From: Pseudomonadota bacterium
GTDB lineage: Bacteria > Desulfobacterota > Binatia > Binatales > Binataceae
Assembly: GCA_021324755.1 (NCBI GenBank)
Contig: JAJPIL010000006.1
Location: 159,247 to 223,246, forward strand
Direction of reading: 5' to 3'
DNA length: 64,000 nt
Made by a program: the position numbers and the translations under genes. Below, piece by piece: positions 32,950 to 40,740 of this stretch (position 1 is the first letter of the stretch; every line of letters begins with the position of its first letter). The notes under the pieces are model-generated. The model had not been told where the DNA came from and did not search any database. It was given only the letters and a program-made list of their open reading frames with translations.

Positions 32950-32978
32950 GGTGAGCAGGCTACTCCAGCCTGCTCACC
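32950..32978 (+). terminator. Perfect hairpin after outer-membrane protein 2
   Basis: A 12-bp perfect stem GGTGAGCAGGCT/AGCCTGCTCACC with loop ACTCC, 86 bases after the stop codon. No T-run follows on the plus strand, so it may be a processed 3' end or weak terminator. The rest of 32865-33160 shows nothing further. Confidence 0.45.
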
Positions 32979-33160
32979 CTCACGCGGAGCCAGAATAAGG
33001 GCTTGCGATAGTGGCGTAGCGCAAGCGCAATTATCGCTACTTCTGTTGCCTCTACGACAACTCCGGGCAGGAACGTAGTAAAAGGGAAAAGGCCGAGCTT
33101 GCTAGCGCGTACCGGGTGAGTTCGATTGTTGAGCCCTGGCGTGGGGAAATTGGTCGCTGC

Positions 33161-34198
33161 TTACTGACTCGGGGGATTACGTACTTGTCCGCCGGTTGAA
33201 TGGCCCGAGCCGGCAGGTTTCTGGCGTGTCAAATGGATTGGTACCTGAACCCGCTTGCCCTCGCGCAGGACGTTTAAGTAGATGATATCGCCGTCTTTGG
33301 CCCGGCGCAAAGCCTGTTCGACATCCAGGACATGGCTCACGCGCTCGCCGTCGACGCCGATAATGAAGTCGCAAGCCTGACCGAGGCGGTTTTCGTCGTT
33401 CATCTTCCACGCCCACCAGTAAATCACTGGCGGGAATACGAAGCCTACCAGGATACTGACAAGCGCGAGAGCGCCTTCAGCGGATCGTCTGGGCTCGCGC
33501 TGTAAAGCGCGCAACCCAGCCGCGGCGGCCGGCGAGCCTGGATCTACTTTTTCTATCGCAAGCCCAGGGACTGTCACCTCGCCGGAAAGACGGCCTACGC
33601 CTGCCCGGACTTCAACTCCCAGCTCGGCGATATGATAGTGCTGGTTTGGGTATTCGGTAATCTCGGGCATGTTAGGCGAGGCTTGTGACGGCAAAGGACT
33701 TGCGCTGGGCATAGTCTGCTCTGCGTCTGGCTGACCAGCCGCGTTGTTGCCAATAGCTGGAGGCAGCACCAAGGGCCCCATGAAAGCGAGCCGACGGTCG
33801 CTAGTGCTTGTCCAGTAGTTCAAACGGCTTAGCGCGGCTGTTGAGGCCTGGAAGTTTGTTCCGGAATTTTCCGACCTAGCGGTACTATTGACGCCAAAGG
33901 AGCTGACGGCTTCGTCAGGGGGATGTCTCTCTGTAGCTAAGTCAAGAACCTCCGAGTGCGCCGCTAACTTCCTTTCGTATTTTGAATCGAAACTTGGCAG
34001 GTTGCCGACCAAAAGGGGTGGGTCGTCGCGCAGCGAGCTATTACCACTGCGCGGACTTAAAGGACTGATACCGGTTGAAGCGGTAGCATCGTTATACCAA
34101 GACGAATGCGCTCCGACAACAAGCGAAACCCAAGCGATTAGCGCCACAAGGCTACGAAAAAAGCCGCCCCCGTGGTGACGTACCATGGGACCAGTCAT
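33161..34198 (-). CDS. Membrane-anchored PDZ protein with an inserted transmembrane helix
   Basis: It has 345 residues. An N-terminal hydrophobic segment (RSLVALIAWVSLVVGAHSSW) is followed by a long Ser/Pro/Asn-rich region. A PDZ-like fold begins near residue 200 (VTVPGLAIEKVDPGSPAAAA then GL). It is interrupted by a strongly hydrophobic stretch (ALVSILVGFVFPPVIYWWAW) and resumes with DFIIGVDGERVSHVLDVEQA and VLREGKRVQVPIHL. PDZ domains normally bind C termini in the periplasm. No protease triad is visible. Transcribed opposite to the outer-membrane genes; start uncertain between 34198 and 34186. Confidence 0.7.
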   Translation of the reverse strand: MTGPMVRHHGGGFFRSLVALIAWVSLVVGAHSSWYNDATASTGISPLSPRSGNSSLRDDPPLLVGNLPSFDSKYERKLAAHSEVLDLATERHPPDEAVSSFGVNSTARSENSGTNFQASTAALSRLNYWTSTSDRRLAFMGPLVLPPAIGNNAAGQPDAEQTMPSASPLPSQASPNMPEITEYPNQHYHIAELGVEVRAGVGRLSGEVTVPGLAIEKVDPGSPAAAAGLRALQREPRRSAEGALALVSILVGFVFPPVIYWWAWKMNDENRLGQACDFIIGVDGERVSHVLDVEQALRRAKDGDIIYLNVLREGKRVQVPIHLTRQKPAGSGHSTGGQVRNPPSQ

Positions 34199-34295
34199 GC
34201 CCCCTGCTCACGAATCGCGGATGAGGAGCGGTAGTTATTTAATTAAATCCGCTATTCGTGGCTGGCGCTGCCGAGGCTGCTGCTTCTACTTGGGT

Positions 34296-35057
34296 CTACT
34301 TAATCGGCTTAGCACCGGGCGGTTGAGAATTATCGACCTGCGCGCTCGCCGCGGACATCGCCTCTTTGCCGATCATACTCTGAAGCGAGCCAGTCAGGCT
34401 AGGTGGGGAAGCAAACTGTACAGGGCTTTGCGAAACTTGCCTGGTCTTTTCTGACTCAACCCATTCCGACAGCTCGAGCACCATCTTAAGCACGCCCGGC
34501 TGCCAGAGAACGGTTTTGAAGCCGAGCCCCAAAAAGGTGCGTAAGGCTGGGTAATTTTGGGCCAGTACGTATACGATTAAACGCTCGAGTTTTCTGCTGC
34601 GGGCTACATCGATAAGGGCGCGCAGGAGGGCCGTCCCTAAGCCATGAGCTTGGTACTCGTCGGCGACCGATACGGCGACCTCGCCTTGACAATCGCAGGC
34701 TGGATCGACGACGTAGCAAGCTTCCCCGATTATAATTTCGTCTTGGCCCGGGCCAGTCGTAACAGCAACAAGCGCGACTTCACCTTCATGACTGGCCTGT
34801 GAACCTCGAATAGGTGTCGGCGGAGGCGCCCCGCCAAGTACAAAAAAGCGACAATAGGCCGAGTCGCGGCTTAGTCGCAAAAAATAGTCGTGAAGACGCT
34901 GCTGGTCAGCTGGGATTTGTAGTGGCCGTATCAGAACTTCCTGTCCTCGGCAACGGTAAACTATCCGCAGTGCCTGGTCTGAAGTGGTGTGGCCCAGGGT
35001 TGAGAGGCTCTCGCTACATGTGGGATGTTTACTAGATCCTTTTGGAGGCGCCGACAT
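34296..35057 (-). CDS. GNAT-family acetyltransferase (Pat/AcuA-like single domain)
   Basis: It has 253 residues. The GNAT domain starts near residue 40 with VLIRPLQIPADQQRLHDYFL and SAYCRFF, typical of protein-acetyltransferase domains related to Pat and to the C-terminal part of NDP-forming acyl-CoA synthetases. The acetyl-CoA loop is seen in VADEYQAHGLGTALLRALID. A Ser/Gln/Pro-rich tail of about 45 residues follows. In other bacteria such enzymes acetylate acetyl-CoA synthetase; an acs gene lies 11 kb away (inference only). A 16-bp palindrome overlaps the ribosome-binding region. Confidence 0.8.
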   Translation of the reverse strand: MSAPPKGSSKHPTCSESLSTLGHTTSDQALRIVYRCRGQEVLIRPLQIPADQQRLHDYFLRLSRDSAYCRFFVLGGAPPPTPIRGSQASHEGEVALVAVTTGPGQDEIIIGEACYVVDPACDCQGEVAVSVADEYQAHGLGTALLRALIDVARSRKLERLIVYVLAQNYPALRTFLGLGFKTVLWQPGVLKMVLELSEWVESEKTRQVSQSPVQFASPPSLTGSLQSMIGKEAMSAASAQVDNSQPPGAKPIK

Positions 35058-35067
35058 AGCCAGCTCC

Positions 35068-35083
35068 TTTGAAATATTTCAAA
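35068..35083. promoter_or_regulatory. 16-bp palindrome over the GNAT gene ribosome-binding region
   Basis: TTTGAAATATTTCAAA is a perfect palindrome located 11-26 bases upstream of the minus-strand start at 35057. On that strand it runs directly into AAAGGAG. It is a likely operator or translational control element. The sequence CTTTGAAATATTTC recurs upstream of tpx (62773-62786). Confidence 0.5.
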
Positions 35084-35248
35084 CCGCTGGGCATGACGGC
35101 AAGCGTCGATGTCGATACCGTTGCCATCGGTCACTGCTCCAAAAAAGTCTAGCTCAGCGTATTACCCTTTTTGTACCCGAGGCCACTTTTCCCGAGCGAT
35201 TAAAGACTTCGGAGCAGAGGCCTCGATCAAGTACAGGGATCTCTTAGC

Positions 35249-35310
35249 GTTGCTCAAAGGGTAGCGGGGTCGAGATTCACCAAGCCCGCACCCTTTGAGC
35301 GACGCTTTTT
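35249..35310 (+). terminator. Strong plus-strand intrinsic terminator without an upstream plus-strand gene
   Basis: A 14-bp stem (35249-35262 with 35290-35303, one G-T pair) is extended inward by GCGGG/CCCGC. It is followed by GC and TTTTT. Only minus-strand genes flank it, so it may end a small RNA or a transcript antisense to the 5' end of the GNAT gene. On the minus strand it has no T-run. Confidence 0.7.
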
Positions 35311-35363
35311 ATATAACGCACCCAAAATGCTTCGTCCAACTAATAGAAGATGCCTCGGCTGGC

Positions 35364-35648
35364 TTAGTTAGTTGAGCGCGGCTCAGAGCTAAGCCCGCGC
35401 TGACCATAGTTACCTGCTTGCTGCGGCCGCTCGGATGCGTAATTCTGCTGCCGCAGTTGGGCCGGCCAATCAGCCCCGATTTGGGCCCCGTACTGTAGGA
35501 TTTCCTGCCGGTTTGCCGGGTTAAATTGGTAGTTTTCCTGATTGTCTGCGCCCCAACTCCAGGCGTAAGCCGACCCAGCGAGTACCGCGCCGTTAAAAGC
35601 GGCGATCAAGGCCAGCATCGACGTGATCTTTGCGATCGATTTCTTCAT
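35364..35648 (-). CDS. Small secreted WxWGA-motif protein, copy 1
   Basis: Family not recognised. The ATG at 35648 gives 94 residues with a clean signal peptide (MKKSIAKITSMLALIAAFNG to GSAYA). The mature part begins WSWGADNQENYQFNPANRQE and continues ILQYGAQIGADW, followed by a Gln/Ser-rich tail. Its paralog is 0.7 kb away (36316-36594). Upstream in-frame codons to 35708 are unlikely to be translated because they would bury the signal. Probably periplasmic. Confidence 0.75.
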   Translation of the reverse strand: MKKSIAKITSMLALIAAFNGAVLAGSAYAWSWGADNQENYQFNPANRQEILQYGAQIGADWPAQLRQQNYASERPQQAGNYGQRGLSSEPRSTN

Positions 35649-36315
35649 TTCCGTTTTCAACCTCCACCCAAGAACAACGCAACCTACATGCCACGGCCTT
35701 GAGCACAATTTTAGTTGATTTAGCTAGAAATTAGAAAGAATTGCGTAACATACAACTCGCGAAGTGCGAAAAATCAATAATTTTCTGTGAAAAATGCGAA
35801 AGAATCGAAGAGCCTAAATGAGCTTGCCAAGCGCTTTAACAGCGCCAAGCACCGGCCACGTTTCGACGGGCAGGGAGGCAGTCTGCCTCGAGCTCGTCTC
35901 TTAGGGCTTAAGTTGACGTATGGCTTTCAGAACTTTGGACGTCAGTAAAGCCTCGGCTTTGCCACTCCGAGCTACACGTCAGCCTGACGTAGACCGGAGA
36001 CAAAGCAAGCAGTGGAGGCCGGTCAACCTTGAGACCGGTTCGGCTCGAATCCAGATCGCTTTGACTTTTTAACTAACACCGCGGCGGACAGAGTTTACTG
36101 CTGTGCAAAGACCGCTCCTTCTAAAATTTCGCTGATGAAAACGCGTTTAAAGGCAGAACGCTCCCTAATTATCCTGACCGGCGGCAAACGCTTGAGGACA
36201 AATTCGGTAGGCTACGGGATATGGGGCGCTGACTGACCCGGGACGAGGGGCAGCCAGCGCTTAGTTGACCCGGCAACCCGTTTGGGTCATCAGGAAACGA
36301 AAGTCGCACCGCACC
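35649..36315. other. 667-base gap with a structured tRNA-like segment at 36001-36068
   Basis: No gene. CAAAGC (36001-36006) pairs with GCTTTG (36058-36063), enclosing CCGGTC/GACCGG (36019-36024, 36033-36038) and a CTCGAATCC segment reminiscent of a tRNA T-loop; TTTTT follows at 36066-36070. The spacing is about ten bases too short for a tRNA and no CCA end or anticodon loop is convincing. It may be a small RNA end or a decayed tRNA. Confidence 0.3.
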
Positions 36316-36594
36316 TCAGTTTTGAGCCTTAGGAGACTCGTTTTGCAGAGTACCGGAAGGATTCGGCTGACCCTGATACTTTGAGGCGGCATATTGGCTC
36401 TGGCGCAACTCTTCGCGCCAATTCGCCCCAATCTGGCTACCATAGGTGAGAATTTCTTGACGGTGCTTCGGGTTGAACTCGTAGTTTTGCTGCTCTTCAG
36501 CACCCCACTGCCAAGCATAAACAGGGCCGATCAAAGCCGAAAGGCTCAAAGCCGCGGTCAGAGCTATCGCCGATGCAACTTTAGCGTATTTCAT
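36316..36594 (-). CDS. Small secreted WxWGA-motif protein, copy 2
   Basis: Family not recognised. The ATG at 36594 follows GGAGGAG and gives 92 residues. The signal peptide is MKYAKVASAIALTAALSLSA to PVYA. The mature part WQWGAEEQQNYEFNPKHRQE then ILTYGSQIGANW matches copy 1 at nearly every core position. The tail is rich in Gln, Ser, Pro and Asn. The shared core W-x-W-G-A...N-Y-x-F-N-P...R-Q-E-I-L-x-Y-G-x-Q-I-G-A-x-W defines a compact family with no cysteines. Confidence 0.78.
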   Translation of the reverse strand: MKYAKVASAIALTAALSLSALIGPVYAWQWGAEEQQNYEFNPKHRQEILTYGSQIGANWREELRQSQYAASKYQGQPNPSGTLQNESPKAQN

Positions 36595-37254
36595 ATTCGT
36601 CACTCCTCCGATTAGTTTTTCTACAGTCACAAGAAGCATAAGTCGTGCCAGCAGAGAAGCGATGAATTTGCGAGGATTTGGCGTTGCTTTTTTGCAACTT
36701 GTGCTCGGGAAACTATTCGCATTTTGCGAATCGCCGATATCTTCTGCAAACGATGGTCGCGCAGGTTTCCTCGGCGACGGTGCGGTCAGGAGGCAGCAAC
36801 GATTTGTCCCCGTAAACGGCGGATCCTTTTTGGACAGCGAGTTTCAAAATCGGTTTCCGTGACCCCGCTTTATTTTGCTTGAGCGAAAAGTTTACGGTGG
36901 GTCTACGGCAAGAAGTGAGGAAAAGCCGGGAGACGCGATAGCCAAAAAATGAGACGGAGGCGCGCTCTTATCGAAGGTTTCGTGATGAGTGGGTCGAGAT
37001 CTCCGTTATCGGGTTGTGCGGAACTATAGGAGGTTTCGCAGGAGAAGCTAGCGTCTAGCGTGAAGAAAACTTCGTACTCGGCTATGGCCTTTTTGGCACG
37101 GCTCGAGTTGGGTTGACTAGGATGCTGGGCAGGCGCTCGATCGGCCTAGGCGCTAGGATGGGGCCCGGGACATCCGGGAACACTCAAGCTTAGTCCAACC
37201 TCGACCCCATCCGGCGCAACGCCAGTGCTCGCCGCACCACAAGAGCTTTCCCTT
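36595..37254. other. 660-base gap downstream of the acyl-CoA ligase gene
   Basis: No coding region supported. GGATGGGG (37156-37163) pairs with CCCCATCC (37205-37212), and inside it CCCGG/CCGGG (37164-37168, 37174-37178) forms a second hairpin. This could mark the 3' end of the minus-strand liv/acyl-CoA ligase transcript, although no T-run follows. Confidence 0.3.
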
Positions 37255-38892
37255 TCAGGCTACCTTCATCTCTTCAGCTTTGCGCTTGGCGTATTGCTCG
37301 CGCAAAGCGCTCTTTAAGAACTTTCCGGTCGAAGTGCGCGGAATTGAATCGGTAAAGACGTATTCGTCGGGTAGCCACCATTTGGCGAACTTGCCCTCGA
37401 GAAATTTGTTGAGTTCTTCGGGCGTAGCTTTAGCGCCCGGTTTGAGCACGACGACGGCCAGAGGTCGCTCAGCCCATTTTGGATGTGGCACTGCTATAAC
37501 CGCGGCCTCGGCCACTGCCGGATGACCCATCAAAGCGTTCTCCAGGTCGACCGAGCTAATCCATTCGCCGCCCGACTTGATCAAGTCCTTGGTCCGGTCG
37601 GTTATACGAATATAGCCATGCTCGTCGACCGTCGCCACGTCTCCCGTTCTAAGCCATCCGTCGGCGGTAAACTTGTCCGGCGAGGGCGGAACCTTGTAGT
37701 AGCTTGCCGTAACGTAGGGTCCTCGAACCTGAATTTCGCCCATCGTTTTGCCGTCGGGCGGGACTTCCTTGCCCTCATCATCGACCACTCGCAACTCCAC
37801 GAATGGGGCCGGATATCCTTGCTTTGCGCGGTAAGCGTAACGTTCATCCTCGGAAAGCGAGTCTAGCGGAGGCTTGAGCTTCGATATCGTGGCAAGCGGT
37901 GAAGTCTCGGTCATACCCCAAGCATGGACGACTGTAATACCGAACTTGTCGAATCCACGGATCATCGCTTCTGGCGCCGCCGAGCCGCCCACAACCAGTC
38001 GCAGATTGGGCGAGAAGCGCCTGCGCTGAGAGTCTTGCTCGAGCAATTGAAGTACTCCCAGCCACACGGTCGGCACGCCAGCTGAAAAGGTTACCTGTTC
38101 TTTTTCGAACAGCTCGACGATGCTTTGGCCGTCGACGTGGGGACCAGGGAAGACCAATTTAGCCCCGACCATCACGCAGGCGAATGGAAGGCCCCAAGCG
38201 TTGGCATGGAACATCGGCACGACCGGCATCACCACGTCGTGCGGTGAGAGGTTGTTAGCTATCGGTAGCGCGCAGTTGTAGGAGTGAATCACCGTGGAGC
38301 GGTGCGAATATACGACGCCGCGTGGTCGGCCGGTGGTTCCAGACGTGTAGCACATGCCGAGGGCTTCGTACTCGTCCAGCTCTGGGTAAGTGAAGTTCCC
38401 ACTTGCGCTGGCGAGCAAGTCCTCGTAATCTTCAAGACCTTTGCCGTTGACAGACTTGTCCCCGGAATAACGGAAAACGAATATGCGTTCGAAATTGACC
38501 CGATCGCGAAAACGTTCCAACACCGGCAGCAGAACGTCGTCTACGATTAAAAAGCGGTCTTCGGCGTCGTTGACGATATATTCGAGGTCGCTCGGATGGA
38601 GACGAAGGTTCAAGGTATGAAGCACGCCGCCGGCGCACGGAATTCCAAAGTACGCCTCAAGGTGCGCGTAATGGTTCCACATCAAAGTCCCCACGCGATC
38701 GCCTCGCTTAAGACCGGCGCGCGTCAGTCCTTCGGCCAAAGCGCGCGCACGCCGATAAAAGTCGCGGTAAGTGGTTCGATGAAGCGACTTGTCTGGCAGA
38801 CGCGAGACGATTTCGGTCTGGGGATAATACTTGTTGGCCCGCTCCAAAATGTGAGGCAACGTCAACTGAAAGCGCATCATCGTCGATTCCAT
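37255..38892 (-). CDS. Acyl-CoA synthetase (AMP-forming, fatty-acid/aromatic-acid type)
   Basis: Activates a carboxylic acid to its CoA thioester through an acyl-adenylate. It has 545 residues. ANL superfamily motifs in order: YTSGTTGRPRGVVYSHRS (P-loop), GMTETSP (A5), GWLRTGDVATVDEHGYIRI (A7 with the adenylate aspartate), DRTKDLIKSGGEWIS (hinge A8) and the catalytic lysine near STGKFLKS. The overall layout resembles medium- or long-chain fatty-acid ligases. Its place at the end of a branched-chain-type ABC transporter cluster suggests the ligase activates the imported acid. Several in-frame ATGs occur near the start. Confidence 0.92.
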   Translation of the reverse strand: MESTMMRFQLTLPHILERANKYYPQTEIVSRLPDKSLHRTTYRDFYRRARALAEGLTRAGLKRGDRVGTLMWNHYAHLEAYFGIPCAGGVLHTLNLRLHPSDLEYIVNDAEDRFLIVDDVLLPVLERFRDRVNFERIFVFRYSGDKSVNGKGLEDYEDLLASASGNFTYPELDEYEALGMCYTSGTTGRPRGVVYSHRSTVIHSYNCALPIANNLSPHDVVMPVVPMFHANAWGLPFACVMVGAKLVFPGPHVDGQSIVELFEKEQVTFSAGVPTVWLGVLQLLEQDSQRRRFSPNLRLVVGGSAAPEAMIRGFDKFGITVVHAWGMTETSPLATISKLKPPLDSLSEDERYAYRAKQGYPAPFVELRVVDDEGKEVPPDGKTMGEIQVRGPYVTASYYKVPPSPDKFTADGWLRTGDVATVDEHGYIRITDRTKDLIKSGGEWISSVDLENALMGHPAVAEAAVIAVPHPKWAERPLAVVVLKPGAKATPEELNKFLEGKFAKWWLPDEYVFTDSIPRTSTGKFLKSALREQYAKRKAEEMKVA

Positions 38893-38997
38893 CGTCGTAC
38901 CCCCGCTTCAAAGCATTAGTCGGTGCAGAGTGCCAAAGATACCGTCTCCTACGCTACCTAGTATTTAGCCAGTGAGTGTGAACCTGTCCTGTATTGG

Positions 38998-40269
38998 TCA
39001 CTGAGCCCCATTAGGATGCAGGCCAGTTCTCCCTGGACTACTATACACCTTGCCGAAAAGCTCATATCGCTCGCCGTTGAATCGGGCTAGTTGCAGTTGC
39101 TTTATCGGGTAGAAATCATCAGGAGATGTATTGACTACGATTCCAGGGAGTAGCAGTGGCAACTGCAGGTTCTTTATATTTGCTGCTTGTCGCATGATGT
39201 TGGCGCGGGAAAAGTCTCCTTTACATTGTCTCAGCACGTAGACAAAGGTTTGGGCCGCACTGTAACCGTAGACGTTAAACGTATCGTTGGGGTCGCCTTC
39301 TGGATAATATTTAGCAAAAAACGCCCGGTACTCCTTCATCCCGGGATCGTCTTTCCAGCGCGGGTCGTTAGGATCTTTCAAGTATGAAGCAGTGATTATG
39401 CCCTTAGAGGCCTCTAGGCCAGCGGGTTTGAGGACGGACGCGATCGAGGCCGAAACGTTGTTGAGAAGGTGCAGAGGATGCCATCCAAGTTGATGGGCCT
39501 TGCGGATAGCCTGCGCTGCAAACTTGGGTGTAGTGACGTTGAAAAAAACGTTGGCTCCGCTGTTTTTGAGATTGACGATCTGGGAATCAACCGTTGGGTC
39601 CGTCGTCTCGTACGTTTGTGTGTTGACGATCAACTTTTGTCCCTGGGGACCTAACCCGTCGAGAAAGCCGGAAAGGTAGTCTTTGCCGTAGTCGTCGTTC
39701 TGGTAAAGGATCCCGATTTTCGCGTTGGGGACGTTTTCCAGGATATAGCGAGCGTAAATGTAGCCTTCGGCGTAGTAGGTCGGTTGCCATCCCATCGTCC
39801 ACGGATGGCCTTTCGGGTCGCCCCACTTGCTCGCCCCCGTAAGCACGAAAAGCTGTGGCACCTTGTGGTCATTCATGTACTTCCAAATCACGGCGTTGCA
39901 CGGCGTGCCTAGCGGAGCGAAGTCCAGCAAAACATGGTCCTGCTCGACGAGCTTGCGGGTTAGTTCGTAGGTTTTCGGTGGGCTGTAGCCGTCGTCGTAG
40001 CTGATAAAGACAAGCTTATGTCCGGCAATTCCGCCCTCATCGTTTATCTTTCTCAAATAGGCACCTATAGTTCTCAGTATGGTTCCATAAGCTGAAGCAG
40101 GTCCGCTATACGGTCCCGTGTTCCCTATCTTGATCTCAGTGTCGCTAACTCCCGGATCGTACGCCCAGGCGCGACCGCAGTTGCGACGAGCCGACAGTGT
40201 CGAGCTCAGCGTCAGAGCGGCGACCGCGACGACTAGTAGCACTGCCTTGAAACATCGGTGCGCTTTCAT
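38998..40269 (-). CDS. Branched-chain-type ABC transporter substrate-binding protein, copy 2
   Basis: Periplasmic receptor of the LivK/Peripla_BP_6 class. It has 423 residues with a signal peptide (MKAHRCFKAVLLVVAVAALT to SARRNC region) and the start of the mature domain VSDTEIKIGNTGPYSGPASA. The internal repeat LYQNDDYGKDYLSGFLDGLG is typical. It is strongly similar to the product of 40741-41958 but not identical, with a shorter C-terminal match. A GGGGG site precedes the ATG. This is probably a paralog with a different ligand range. Confidence 0.92.
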   Translation of the reverse strand: MKAHRCFKAVLLVVAVAALTLSSTLSARRNCGRAWAYDPGVSDTEIKIGNTGPYSGPASAYGTILRTIGAYLRKINDEGGIAGHKLVFISYDDGYSPPKTYELTRKLVEQDHVLLDFAPLGTPCNAVIWKYMNDHKVPQLFVLTGASKWGDPKGHPWTMGWQPTYYAEGYIYARYILENVPNAKIGILYQNDDYGKDYLSGFLDGLGPQGQKLIVNTQTYETTDPTVDSQIVNLKNSGANVFFNVTTPKFAAQAIRKAHQLGWHPLHLLNNVSASIASVLKPAGLEASKGIITASYLKDPNDPRWKDDPGMKEYRAFFAKYYPEGDPNDTFNVYGYSAAQTFVYVLRQCKGDFSRANIMRQAANIKNLQLPLLLPGIVVNTSPDDFYPIKQLQLARFNGERYELFGKVYSSPGRTGLHPNGAQ

Positions 40270-40740
40270 GTTGTCCCCCTTGACTGCGAGGTCAAGCCCC
40301 CTTTTAGCGGTTCGAGATTAGGCGTTACAGCCAGACATTTTAGAGCGGCCGGCTCCTTTTGCTAAAGCGTCGAGGCTTCCTATCGTCAACGAGCTTCTCT
40401 TGAGCGACGTCTGCGTACTCAAAGCCTTATTCAGCTAGGCGTTTCGTAGTTATTGCATTCCTACCACGTCGAGGTTGCGCGGATTAAACACGTTTGACGT
40501 GAATTTGTCGGTATTCAATTCCTTTTATTCGCTGGTGCGCTCTTTTCCGAAAAACCCGTTCTCGTGTAACGCTAGCGACCTCAAGTCACTATCACGTCTC
40601 CTCGCCGAACATGCGCAAACACCTTGCTTGGCGCGTAACACTTCGAACGTGGCGCAAGTAACGTCGGGTCGTTACACAAATGACGCAGCGCACGCCAATC
40701 TAACCGACCTCGATCGTCCGTCGTCACGCTGTCTGACCTC
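40270..40740. other. 471-base gap between the two binding-protein genes
   Basis: No gene. CTTGAC/GTCAAG (40279-40284, 40291-40296) forms a hairpin just upstream of the start at 40269 on the minus strand. GTAACG/CGTTAC (40668-40673, 40680-40685) is a perfect 6-bp dyad, 55 bases past the stop of the first binding-protein gene, and could be an operator or processed end. Confidence 0.35.

Noticed and set aside
34984..35247. Plus-strand 87-codon frame ending next to the orphan terminator
   Set aside because: It overlaps the 5' end of the GNAT gene in antisense and its composition is not protein-like; a non-coding RNA explains the terminator better.
36662..36862. 66-codon plus-strand frame upstream of the second small secreted protein
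   Set aside because: No ribosome-binding site or conserved pattern; probably part of the divergent regulatory region.
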